In this document: piece after piece, positions 1 through 6,757 of the stretch
How positions within the stretch are numbered: position 1 is the first letter of the stretch
Layout of the letters: each line of letters starts with the position of its first letter
Source: Cyclobacteriaceae bacterium
Lineage (GTDB): Bacteria > Bacteroidota > Bacteroidia > Cytophagales > Cyclobacteriaceae
Length of the DNA: 9,636 bases
Reading direction: 5' to 3'
NCBI GenBank assembly: GCA_028289505.1
Contig: JANQPK010000219.1
Location: 1-9,636 of the forward strand
Made by a program: the position numbers and the translations under genes
The notes under the pieces: model-generated
What the model was told of the DNA's origin: nothing
The model's input: only the letters and a program-made list of their open reading frames with translations
The model's database searches: none

Positions 1-2469
1 GAGGAATATATGAATATTTGGGTAGCCCAGTTGGACAATGTATTGGGATATGCCCAATTTCCAGTTTCCTCCAGCCTACCAGGTCTTGAACTTGCCTCCG
101 AGAATCGGCTTACAGATGGCGTAGTAATCGACACAGATTTTTTTGGCATCAATGCTGGTATTACTCCTGAAAGCATCGGGAGAACAGCCACGCACGAAGT
201 TGGTCATTATCTGGGTTTGCGGCACACTTGGGGAGATGGGGGTTGTTCGGTGGATGACTTTTGTGATGACACCCCGCGCTCCAATAATAGTAATTTTGGC
301 TGTCCAGACGCAGCATCTTGTGGTAGCGATGATATGGTAGAGAACTATATGGATCTCACCGATGATATCTGCATGAATCTTTTCACCGTTTGCCAAAAAG
401 ATCGCATGAGGGTGGTGATCGAAAACAGCCCAAGACGTGCTTCATTACTAACCAGTCAAGGGGCATTACCTCCAGTCATGGTAGATAACGATGCCGGAAT
501 CAGAGAAATCGCCATACCACAAACTAATACTTGTACCTCCTCTATCTCGCCGCAGGCAGAAATTCAAAATACCGGCACCAACACCATATCCTCATTTTCT
601 GTTGAACTGCGAATTGACAACAATACCATACAAAGCAAGACTATTAATAGTACCTTGGAGCAACTGGAGTCAACCAGCATCAGTTTTAGCAGCATTGAGG
701 CACCTGATATGACAGAAATTGAAATATTGATTACAGAAACCAATGGTGTGCCGGATGGTAATCCTGAAAATAATAGTAAGCAGCTCACTGTAGAAGCTAA
801 GACTTTTACCAGTTTGCCCATCATGGAATCTTTTGATGCTTTTCCAAATGATTGGGAAGTCAGAAATGACGATAACCGGTTCACCTGGGAAATCACCAAC
901 GCTCCCTCTGAAGTTATCGATAACCAGGCAATAAGTCTTAATTTCTTTAACTACGACAATGCCACCGGTGAGTACGATTACCTGATTACTCCTGCTTTTG
1001 ATCTCACTACCTATACCGGTCTTACCTTGGAGTTTGACATGGCGTATGCTCCGTTTTCACCGGGTGACCAAGATGGATTTATAGTGGCCATCTCAGATGA
1101 TTGCGGCAATAGTTTTCCAATTGACCAATATGCGTATTCCAAACAGGGAATTGAAATGGCAACCGCTCCCCCAAGTGTTAGCAGTTTCGTTCCTACTGGT
1201 CGAAATCAATGGAGGACCGAGCAAATTAACCTAGATCAATATGCAGGGTCAAACCAACTCAAAATTGCCTTTATCGCCATCAACGACTTTGGAAACAACT
1301 TTTACCTGGACAATGTGAAGCTTTCTGGCACCCGTGTACCCGACCTAGACCTAAGTGTTGAGGCAATTGTCCAACCGGCCATAGTCTTGTGCACTGATCC
1401 AGTGGAACCAAAAATTGTGGTGAAAAATAGTGGGTTGAACCCCATTAGCAGCTTTCAGGTGGCCTATACCTTGGAAACCGGAGAACAACAACAAGTAGGA
1501 TATCAGGGTCCACCCCTGCCATCAGGAGATACCACCACTCTGACTTTCGATGCCATTTCAATATCTCCTGGCTCCAATACTATCACTGCTTCAGTAATTG
1601 AAGTAGATGGACAGGGTGGTGATGGCAGACCTGAGAATGATATGCTATCCCAACCCTTTTTGGTCGATCAGCAAACAGAACCGGTACCAACAGTCGAAAG
1701 ATTTGAAGAGACCTTGGAAGCTTCAGACTGGAATTCTCTGAGCCTAGACAATGATATCAGTTGGGAAATCGCCAATGCACCGGGTATTTCAGAGATTGGA
1801 AACCGAGCAGTTTTTATGAATTTTTTTTCATACGGAGATCGAGGCCAAATTGATTATCTGGCCAGTCCTATTTTAGACTTCACCAGCGCCAGCAACCCCA
1901 GTATGACTTTTGATTTAGCCTATGCCGGTAATCCCAATTTTCACGATGGTCTGATTATACTGGGATCTGACGACTGTGGAGTGCACTATGGGGATACACT
2001 GTTCCAAGCTTCAGGTGGTGACCTGGCTACTGTGATCAGCAGTACCAACTTTATACCGGAGAATAGTTCCGACTGGAGGCTTTATCAGATAGACCTTTCC
2101 AGATACTCAGGTCAGTCTTCAGTGCGAATAGCCTTTGCAGGTTTAAACGATTTTGGTAACAACCTGTACCTCGATAATATCCAATTTTTTCTTACTGACA
2201 GGATCAAAAGTATAGATCTAGAAACTGATCAGATGATCGTCTTTCCAAACCCATCCCAGGGTGATCTCAACATCACCTTCAACCTGACCCAGAGAACGGA
2301 TGTACAAATGAGAATCGTGGACTCTATGGGACGCGAGATATGGAATAGAGCACTCAATGATGTGCTGAATCAGACCTTTGAACTGGAGTTCTTACAATCC
2401 AGCGGTATCTATTTCCTCCAAGTTACGAGTTCATCCTTTACTGCAACCAACAGGATTATAGTCCTCTGA
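1..2469 (+). CDS. Secreted M43 (pappalysin-like) zinc metalloprotease with T9SS C-terminal sorting domain, 5'-partial
   Basis: Residues are counted from the Met at base 10. The reading frame is open to the left edge (Glu-Glu-Tyr before that Met), so the true start lies outside. The zinc motif HEVGHYLGLRH (62-72) fits HExxHxxGxxH, and the Met-turn lies in NYMDLTDD (112-119). Six cysteines around these motifs (79, 85, 98, 104, 121, 128) are typical of M43 disulfides. Two copies of a CARDB/Ig-like plus MAM-like beta module follow (about 160-440 and 444-727). A type A sorting domain closes the protein (about 731-819, FPNPSQGDL at 745-753, ending in NRIIVL). By family knowledge it would be exported by Sec, cross the outer membrane by T9SS, lose its C-terminal domain and be released or anchored to the surface. 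The propeptide and signal peptide are missing here. Substrate unknown. The protease assignment is firm; the module names rest on pattern only. Confidence 0.93.
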   Translation, partial: EEYMNIWVAQLDNVLGYAQFPVSSSLPGLELASENRLTDGVVIDTDFFGINAGITPESIGRTATHEVGHYLGLRHTWGDGGCSVDDFCDDTPRSNNSNFGCPDAASCGSDDMVENYMDLTDDICMNLFTVCQKDRMRVVIENSPRRASLLTSQGALPPVMVDNDAGIREIAIPQTNTCTSSISPQAEIQNTGTNTISSFSVELRIDNNTIQSKTINSTLEQLESTSISFSSIEAPDMTEIEILITETNGVPDGNPENNSKQLTVEAKTFTSLPIMESFDAFPNDWEVRNDDNRFTWEITNAPSEVIDNQAISLNFFNYDNATGEYDYLITPAFDLTTYTGLTLEFDMAYAPFSPGDQDGFIVAISDDCGNSFPIDQYAYSKQGIEMATAPPSVSSFVPTGRNQWRTEQINLDQYAGSNQLKIAFIAINDFGNNFYLDNVKLSGTRVPDLDLSVEAIVQPAIVLCTDPVEPKIVVKNSGLNPISSFQVAYTLETGEQQQVGYQGPPLPSGDTTTLTFDAISISPGSNTITASVIEVDGQGGDGRPENDMLSQPFLVDQQTEPVPTVERFEETLEASDWNSLSLDNDISWEIANAPGISEIGNRAVFMNFFSYGDRGQIDYLASPILDFTSASNPSMTFDLAYAGNPNFHDGLIILGSDDCGVHYGDTLFQASGGDLATVISSTNFIPENSSDWRLYQIDLSRYSGQSSVRIAFAGLNDFGNNLYLDNIQFFLTDRIKSIDLETDQMIVFPNPSQGDLNITFNLTQRTDVQMRIVDSMGREIWNRALNDVLNQTFELEFLQSSGIYFLQVTSSSFTATNRIIVL
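487..2190 (+). repeat. Tandem duplication of a CARDB-like plus MAM-like module inside the metalloprotease gene
   Basis: Two diverged copies lie head to tail, about bases 487-1329 and 1339-2190. Each begins with an Ig-like strand pattern (IQNTGTNTISSF against VKNSGLNPISSF) and has an acidic N-rich turn (GNPENN against GRPEND). Each continues into a jelly-roll-like module sharing WEI-NAP, FFNY/FFSY, SDDCG and NDFGNN-YLDN. The shared positions are visible in the translation. The copies have diverged, so this is an old duplication and not an assembly artefact. Such modules in T9SS cargo usually serve binding or spacing; their ligand here cannot be read from the sequence. Confidence 0.8.
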
Positions 2470-2475
2470 TAAGAA

Positions 2476-2506
2476 ATTTGCGATTATTTTGCTTTTATTT
2501 GCGATT
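2476..2506 (+). repeat. Short direct repeat ATTTGCGATT in the protease-ddl gap
   Basis: The ten bases ATTTGCGATT occur at 2476-2485 and again at 2497-2506, 21 bp apart, or about two helical turns. They fill much of the 54-bp AT-rich gap before ddl. Several 7-of-8 matches to the Bacteroidota -7 element TAnnTTTG fall here, but none has a well-spaced -33 TTTG. The gap could hold a weak promoter or regulator site for ddl, or the repeat may be chance in AT-rich DNA. Confidence 0.35.
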
Positions 2507-2523
2507 GGTAATTTCATCCAATT

Positions 2524-3609
2524 ATGACTAACAAAATTCGTGTTGGATTGCTGTATGGAGGTAAATCCGTGGAGCACGAAATCTCCCTAAGATCAGCTCG
2601 GAACGTATACGAACAGATAGACCGATCTAAGTACGAACCGGTGCTGATAGGTATTACCAAAGATGGAAAATGGCATTTGCTGGACAGTATGGATCAGCCC
2701 ATTAGCTCCGGTCGTTCCATCAGTCTAAGTTTAGGGCACTCCGACCACACATTCACCTCTACCGCCGGTCCTGGCAGCGGAAAATTGGATGTAGTATTTC
2801 CAGTACTTCATGGAACCGATGGGGAAGACGGCAGCATCCAAGGTTTATTGCAAGCCACTGATATTGCCTGCGCTGGTTCTGGGGTTTTGGGTTCATCCGT
2901 AGCCATGGATAAACACCTGAGTAAACTATTACTTCAAAAAGAAGGAATACCCACCTGCCGATTTGTAGCAGTATCTCAAGATAATCAGGACCAAATTTCT
3001 TTTGAGCAGATTGTGAGCGAGGTAGGGCTTCCATTTATGATCAAACCCATTTCCCTGGGATCATCTGTAGGTGTCACCAAAATTAATGAGGCGCAGCAGT
3101 TCACTACAGCCCAAGCAGATACCTTGCAATACGACCTGGGATTCTTAGCAGAAGAATTTGTAAGCGGTCGAGAGTTGGAGTGCGCTATACTGGGTAACCA
3201 GGAGGCAAAGTCATCCGACCCTGGGGAAATTATCATCAGTCCCAAGTACGATTTCTATAGTTACGACGCAAAGTACCAGGATCCAGATGCGGTTGAAATC
3301 AAGGTGCCGGCAATATTGGAAACGGAAATTACGGAGCGCATAAAAGACCTCTGTTTAAAATCATATCGAGCGCTTCGCTGTGAAGACTTTGCCAGGGTAG
3401 ACCTTTTTCTCACAGCAGAAAATGCCATCTACATCAATGAGATCAATACCATTCCAGGCTTCACTAATTCCAGCATGTTCCCTTCCTTATGGGCCCAGCA
3501 CCAGATAGACTATAGTAGTCTGATAACCAGAATAATAACTTTAGCGCTCGAGCGTAATGAAGCCAAGAAAAAGCTCAACCGAAACTATTTGGGAACTGCC
3601 AATAATTGA
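2524..3609 (+). CDS. ddl: D-alanine--D-alanine ligase
   Basis: Cytoplasmic ATP-grasp ligase that joins two D-alanines using ATP, feeding MurF and so the pentapeptide end of peptidoglycan precursors. At 361 residues it has the usual length. N-terminal motifs are GGKSVEHEIS (12-21) and LHGTDGEDG (95-103). The ATP-grasp part has Lys174 in IKPISLGSSVGV (173-184). The omega loop YDFYSYDAKY (242-251) keeps the tyrosine of D-Ala-specific enzymes, where Van-type D-lactate ligases have histidine. The metal-binding end is intact: Asp293 in RVD, then INEINTIPG (304-312). The ATG is the natural start because the GG-KS-EHEIS motif begins 11 residues in. It lies 54 bp after the protease stop and 90 bp before the PASTA gene, which has its own promoter match. 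No truncation or missing catalytic residue is seen. Confidence 0.97.
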   Translation: MTNKIRVGLLYGGKSVEHEISLRSARNVYEQIDRSKYEPVLIGITKDGKWHLLDSMDQPISSGRSISLSLGHSDHTFTSTAGPGSGKLDVVFPVLHGTDGEDGSIQGLLQATDIACAGSGVLGSSVAMDKHLSKLLLQKEGIPTCRFVAVSQDNQDQISFEQIVSEVGLPFMIKPISLGSSVGVTKINEAQQFTTAQADTLQYDLGFLAEEFVSGRELECAILGNQEAKSSDPGEIIISPKYDFYSYDAKYQDPDAVEIKVPAILETEITERIKDLCLKSYRALRCEDFARVDLFLTAENAIYINEINTIPGFTNSSMFPSLWAQHQIDYSSLITRIITLALERNEAKKKLNRNYLGTANN

Positions 3610-3648
3610 CAATAAAATCTCACCCTGCCCGTTGGGCTTAAGACTGGG

Positions 3649-3679
3649 TTTGCTGAGTGCTACAAATGCTGTAATTTTA
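3649..3679 (+). promoter_or_regulatory. Bacteroidota-type promoter for the PASTA-T9SS-rhodanese operon
   Basis: TTTG at 3649-3652 is followed by exactly 19 bp and then TAATTTTA at 3672-3679. The known Bacteroidota housekeeping promoter is -33 TTTG, about 19 bp, -7 TAnnTTTG. The match is complete except for the last base (A for G). Transcription would start near 3686, leaving a leader of about 14 bases before the ATG at 3700. It is the best promoter match I found in the window, and it implies the three downstream genes can be made independently of ddl. Confidence 0.6.
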
Positions 3680-3699
3680 CCAAAACACAAGGTTTTTTG

Positions 3700-4491
3700 A
3701 TGAAAAAGATTGGAATACACCTTGGTATCATGCTGGTGATTGGATTAGCGTTACTGATGGTATTTTTTTACTACTTTCTTCCGTCCTACACCAATCACGG
3801 AGAAACCATTACCGTACCAGACCTCAAAGGAATGGTTTATGAAGAATTGGATCAGTATCTCACTCAGAGAGATCTACGGTTTGAAGTAGAGTCGGACTCG
3901 GGATACAGTGCCGAGTTGCCGGCACTTGCGGTATTGAAACAGTACCCAACCGCCGGATCAAAAGTAAAGTCCAATCGGAAACTTTTCGTGAACTTAAATA
4001 AGACCACTCCGCGGAAAGTATTGATGCCAGACCTTATCGATGGCTCTGTGAAAAGTGCACAAATGGTACTCGAAAGTTACGGACTGGAATTGGGCAATAT
4101 TCAATACAAACCCGACCTGGCGCAGAATGCGGTTTTAGAACAACTTTTTAATGGTGATGTGATCGAGCCAGGTGACTCTATTTACCAGGGATCGACAGTG
4201 GATTTGGTGGTTGGAGATGGCCTGGGAAATCAGATGCTGGAAGTACCGGAATTACTGGGGATGGACTTTGAAGACGCTGAGTTTACAGTAATAGGTTCGG
4301 GTTTACGATTAGGGACGATACTAAATGCTGATCCCGTTGACACTTTGGAAGTAGGCGCCGTTGTGAGGCAGATTCCTGCCTCAGGCACTTCAATACGAAT
4401 CGGGCAAGACATCGATCTATGGGTTATTGGCTTTAATGAGGAAACCCAACAGGTTGACTACAATTTGTCTTCCGGCGGATTGAGCAATTAA
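3700..4491 (+). CDS. Single-pass membrane protein with three PASTA repeats
   Basis: 263 residues. A short charged start (MKK) is followed by one hydrophobic segment (about 5-28) and then an extracytoplasmic part of three PASTA units. Their starts are ITVPDLKGM (37-45), VLMPDLIDG (107-115) and LEVPELLGM (180-188). Each has the family pattern of VPDL-G, an amphipathic helix, an L-L-G-I-type strand and a Q-P-G turn (QYPTAGSKV, QLFNGDVIEPGDSI, QIPASGTSI). In Ser/Thr kinases and class B penicillin-binding proteins, PASTA units bind muropeptides or beta-lactams, or act as structural spacers. Here there is no kinase or transpeptidase domain. The location beside ddl suggests a cell-wall role, but this is inference. 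I prefer the ATG at 3700 over a TTG one codon earlier. Its stop is one base away from the next start, so the two are probably translated together. Confidence 0.92.
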   Translation: MKKIGIHLGIMLVIGLALLMVFFYYFLPSYTNHGETITVPDLKGMVYEELDQYLTQRDLRFEVESDSGYSAELPALAVLKQYPTAGSKVKSNRKLFVNLNKTTPRKVLMPDLIDGSVKSAQMVLESYGLELGNIQYKPDLAQNAVLEQLFNGDVIEPGDSIYQGSTVDLVVGDGLGNQMLEVPELLGMDFEDAEFTVIGSGLRLGTILNADPVDTLEVGAVVRQIPASGTSIRIGQDIDLWVIGFNEETQQVDYNLSSGGLSN

Positions 4492-4492
4492 T

Positions 4493-6385
4493 ATGTGCAA
4501 AGAATTGAGAAGGATAATGCTGACGGCCACTCTGTGGTGCGTGGGCGCGACTCTATGGGGACAGGTGATTGAAGTACCAATTCTTAACAGGTCTAATCAT
4601 AGTGCAAATTCTCGCACTCAGCAGACACAAGCCATAGACACCCTGGACCTGCCATTCTGGGACGATTTTTCTAAAAGTTTACTAGTTCCCGATAGTACTA
4701 AATGGCTGGTGGGAGAAAACGTAAATATCAATAAAGGCCGGGGATTAAACCCTCCTTCGATCAATGTAGCCACCTTTGATGGTACCGACAAACAAGGTAT
4801 TCCTTACAGCGAGATGGATATCAATGGACCTGCAGATAGCCTGGTTTCCCAACCCATTGACCTTAGCGGTATACCCTTGGTTTTGAGAAATACGCTTTAT
4901 CTAAGCTTCTACTGGCAAAAAAGAGGGAATAGTGAAATTCCTGAAGCCGTAGACTCACTAAGGCTCCAATTCAAAGATTCCAATGGCAACTGGAGCACTG
5001 TTTGGAGTACTATTGGTGGCGATACCTTGCATATATCCTCGTTCAAATTGGAACTGATTCAGGTGCCTCCAGGTAACTTTCAACATCCCGGTTTTCAATT
5101 CAGGTTTCAGTCCTTTGGCAAGCTCACGGGTGGTTATGATAATTGGCACCTCGATTACATTTTATTGCGTACCCGAAGGGATCAGAATGACTTTTTTGTA
5201 AGGGATCGCACGCTTAGCACCTACCCAACTTCCATATTTCAGGATTACACCGCAATTCCTTTCGAGCATTATTGTGGGCGGGCTTCCATCTTTCAAGACA
5301 GTACCTCCATTGTGGGCTTCAGTTTAGAACCCCCCGGGTTTCCATCCTCTATACGCTTTGCAGCTCAAATACTGGAGACTGAAACTGGTAATCTAATTGA
5401 TGAAATGAACAATACCGATGAAGATGGTTTGTTGTTCAACGGTCAGATATTTTCTGAGATTCAGGCAAATGCGGTAGATACCAGCGCATTAAATAATTCA
5501 AAAATTGATACTGCGCTGGCCATTACCACTAAATTCTTCATTCGAACCAAAGATTCACTATTATTCGATTTTATCGATCCTATCAGTGGTGACAGTGTGT
5601 TCTTCGATGATATCGATCTCACCGTCAATGATACTGCAACCTCCAGTATAATACTAAACAAGCATTATGCCTACGATGATGGTAGTGCCGAGACTGCAGC
5701 CGGTGTCAATGCCATGAGTGGACAATTGGCTTATTTGTATACAGTACCAGTGCGCGATACACTAACTGATATCCAAATATATTTTCCCAATACAGAAAGC
5801 AATCAAGCTGACCAAAGTGTTCGATTAAAGATCTGGAGCAGATTGGGAGATGAGGAAGTGGTTACTCATACCCAAACCATATTTGTAAGTGCTTCCGACT
5901 CTCTGGATAAATTCACTACTTATCCCTTGTCAAAGGCGTTGCTGGTAGGGGACAGTTTGTTCATCGGTATACAACAAACTGGGATAGTTCCCATATTTAT
6001 TGGCTTGGACAAGCATCAGGATACTGGTGACCGCATCTTTTTTAATACCTCAGGTACCTGGGAAGCTAACACTCGGGTTCAAGGCAGCTTAATGCTGAGG
6101 CCTAGTTTCGCCAGCACTGACGACCTGATCACAGACATAAATGAGAAACCAGAGAATTCCATAAAGCTGTACCCAAATCCCACCAAAACCCCCTTGGTGT
6201 TTCTGGAGGGTAAGATTGAGCTACTCACCCAGATTCAGGTATTCGACCTGGCTGGTCGATTGCTGCCATCCAGATTTGATAAATCCAGAAAAGTTATTGA
6301 ATTTTCGGCCATCAACAGGGGGATTTATGTGATCAAATTACAAACCCCAAAAAAGATTTATATTGAGAAACTTATTCTAGAGTAG
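4493..6385 (+). CDS. T9SS type A sorting domain protein of unknown function, linked to the PASTA gene
   Basis: 630 residues, exported. The signal peptide has a basic start (KELRR), a hydrophobic core (about 9-21) and probable cleavage before Gln24 (LWG/QVIEV). Gln at +1 is common in Bacteroidota exported proteins and is often cyclised. About 55-226 looks like a MAM-type jelly roll (FWDDFS, then DSLVSQPIDLSG, then YDNWHLDYILL). A linker of unclear fold follows. A second beta domain (about 390-535) starts with YAYDDGSAE, a motif recurring in T9SS cargo. The sorting domain (about 555-630) begins at KLYPNPTKTP and ends KIYIEKLILE. No catalytic motif is seen. An inner ATG at 4517 (Met9) has a purine-rich GAGAAGG upstream and is an alternative start, but it would lose the basic n-region. 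The gene sits one base after PASTA and three bases before rhodanese, which argues for a shared mRNA. Function unknown; surface adhesion or wall association is a guess. Confidence 0.88.
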   Translation: MCKELRRIMLTATLWCVGATLWGQVIEVPILNRSNHSANSRTQQTQAIDTLDLPFWDDFSKSLLVPDSTKWLVGENVNINKGRGLNPPSINVATFDGTDKQGIPYSEMDINGPADSLVSQPIDLSGIPLVLRNTLYLSFYWQKRGNSEIPEAVDSLRLQFKDSNGNWSTVWSTIGGDTLHISSFKLELIQVPPGNFQHPGFQFRFQSFGKLTGGYDNWHLDYILLRTRRDQNDFFVRDRTLSTYPTSIFQDYTAIPFEHYCGRASIFQDSTSIVGFSLEPPGFPSSIRFAAQILETETGNLIDEMNNTDEDGLLFNGQIFSEIQANAVDTSALNNSKIDTALAITTKFFIRTKDSLLFDFIDPISGDSVFFDDIDLTVNDTATSSIILNKHYAYDDGSAETAAGVNAMSGQLAYLYTVPVRDTLTDIQIYFPNTESNQADQSVRLKIWSRLGDEEVVTHTQTIFVSASDSLDKFTTYPLSKALLVGDSLFIGIQQTGIVPIFIGLDKHQDTGDRIFFNTSGTWEANTRVQGSLMLRPSFASTDDLITDINEKPENSIKLYPNPTKTPLVFLEGKIELLTQIQVFDLAGRLLPSRFDKSRKVIEFSAINRGIYVIKLQTPKKIYIEKLILE

Positions 6386-6388
6386 ACT

Positions 6389-6697
6389 ATGGAAGACATT
6401 ACCGTTGAAGAACTAAAAAAAAGAAAGGTAGAGGCTGAAAAGCTTACCATAATCGATGTAAGAGAAGATTGGGAGCACCAACAGAATAATATTGGAGGAT
6501 TAAACATTCCTATGGGAGCCATTCCGATGCGCTTAGATGAACTGGAGTCCATGAAAGATCAGGAGGTGATCGTCTATTGTCGGACCGGTAACAGGAGTGG
6601 TAAAATCAAGCAGTTTTTGCAACAACAGGGCTTTGACCAGGTACGCAACCTATTGGGAGGTATTGAAGAGTATCAATTAACAATTGACGATGAATAA
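6389..6697 (+). CDS. Single-domain rhodanese-like sulfurtransferase
   Basis: 102 residues, cytoplasmic since no signal peptide is seen. The rhodanese landmarks are all there: IIDVREDWEH (21-30), GGLNIPMGAIP (36-46) and the active-site loop YCRTGNRSGK (63-72) with catalytic Cys64. The six-residue loop after the Cys (RTGNRS) is the sulfurtransferase type, not the longer Cdc25-phosphatase type. NLLGGIEEY (87-95) closes the domain; the usual Trp of GGI-x-W is replaced. Such proteins carry persulfide sulfur to thiophilic acceptors. The acceptor here is not indicated by neighbours: the two upstream genes make envelope proteins, an odd pairing. It begins three bases after the T9SS gene stop, with no recognisable ribosome site of its own. 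Confidence 0.93.
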   Translation: MEDITVEELKKRKVEAEKLTIIDVREDWEHQQNNIGGLNIPMGAIPMRLDELESMKDQEVIVYCRTGNRSGKIKQFLQQQGFDQVRNLLGGIEEYQLTIDDE

Positions 6698-6736
6698 TGA
6701 ACAGGTAACAATGAATAGTGAATGTTAAACTGTTAT

Positions 6737-6757
6737 TTGGTAATTTTTAATTGCCAA
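6737..6757. terminator. Hairpin between convergent rhodanese and M50 genes (possible weak terminator)
   Basis: Arms at 6737-6745 and 6749-6757 pair over nine positions around a TTT loop, with one G-U pair in the + strand transcript. On the - strand the same position is a C-A mismatch, and the stop codon of the M50 gene lies in the arm. The hairpin sits in the 49-bp convergent gap, where termination is expected. It is AT-rich and has no clear U-run after it on either strand, so it may be chance. Confidence 0.25.

Noticed and set aside
76..396. Open frame on the - strand across the M43 catalytic domain
   Set aside because: It mirrors the HExxH-coding region and has no recognisable feature of its own.
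2524..3609. Van-type D-alanine--D-lactate ligase (glycopeptide resistance)
   Set aside because: The omega loop keeps the tyrosine of D-Ala-D-Ala ligases, and no vanH- or vanX-like gene is nearby.
3627..3637. GCCC-GTT-GGGC hairpin as a ddl terminator
   Set aside because: Only four pairs and no T-run after it; too weak to call.
3697..3699. TTG one codon before the PASTA ATG as start
   Set aside because: The ATG at 3700 gives the typical MKK signal-anchor start; TTG adds only one Met and lies in a T run.
6389..6697. Cdc25-like phosphatase instead of sulfurtransferase
   Set aside because: The active-site loop after Cys64 has the six-residue sulfurtransferase length.
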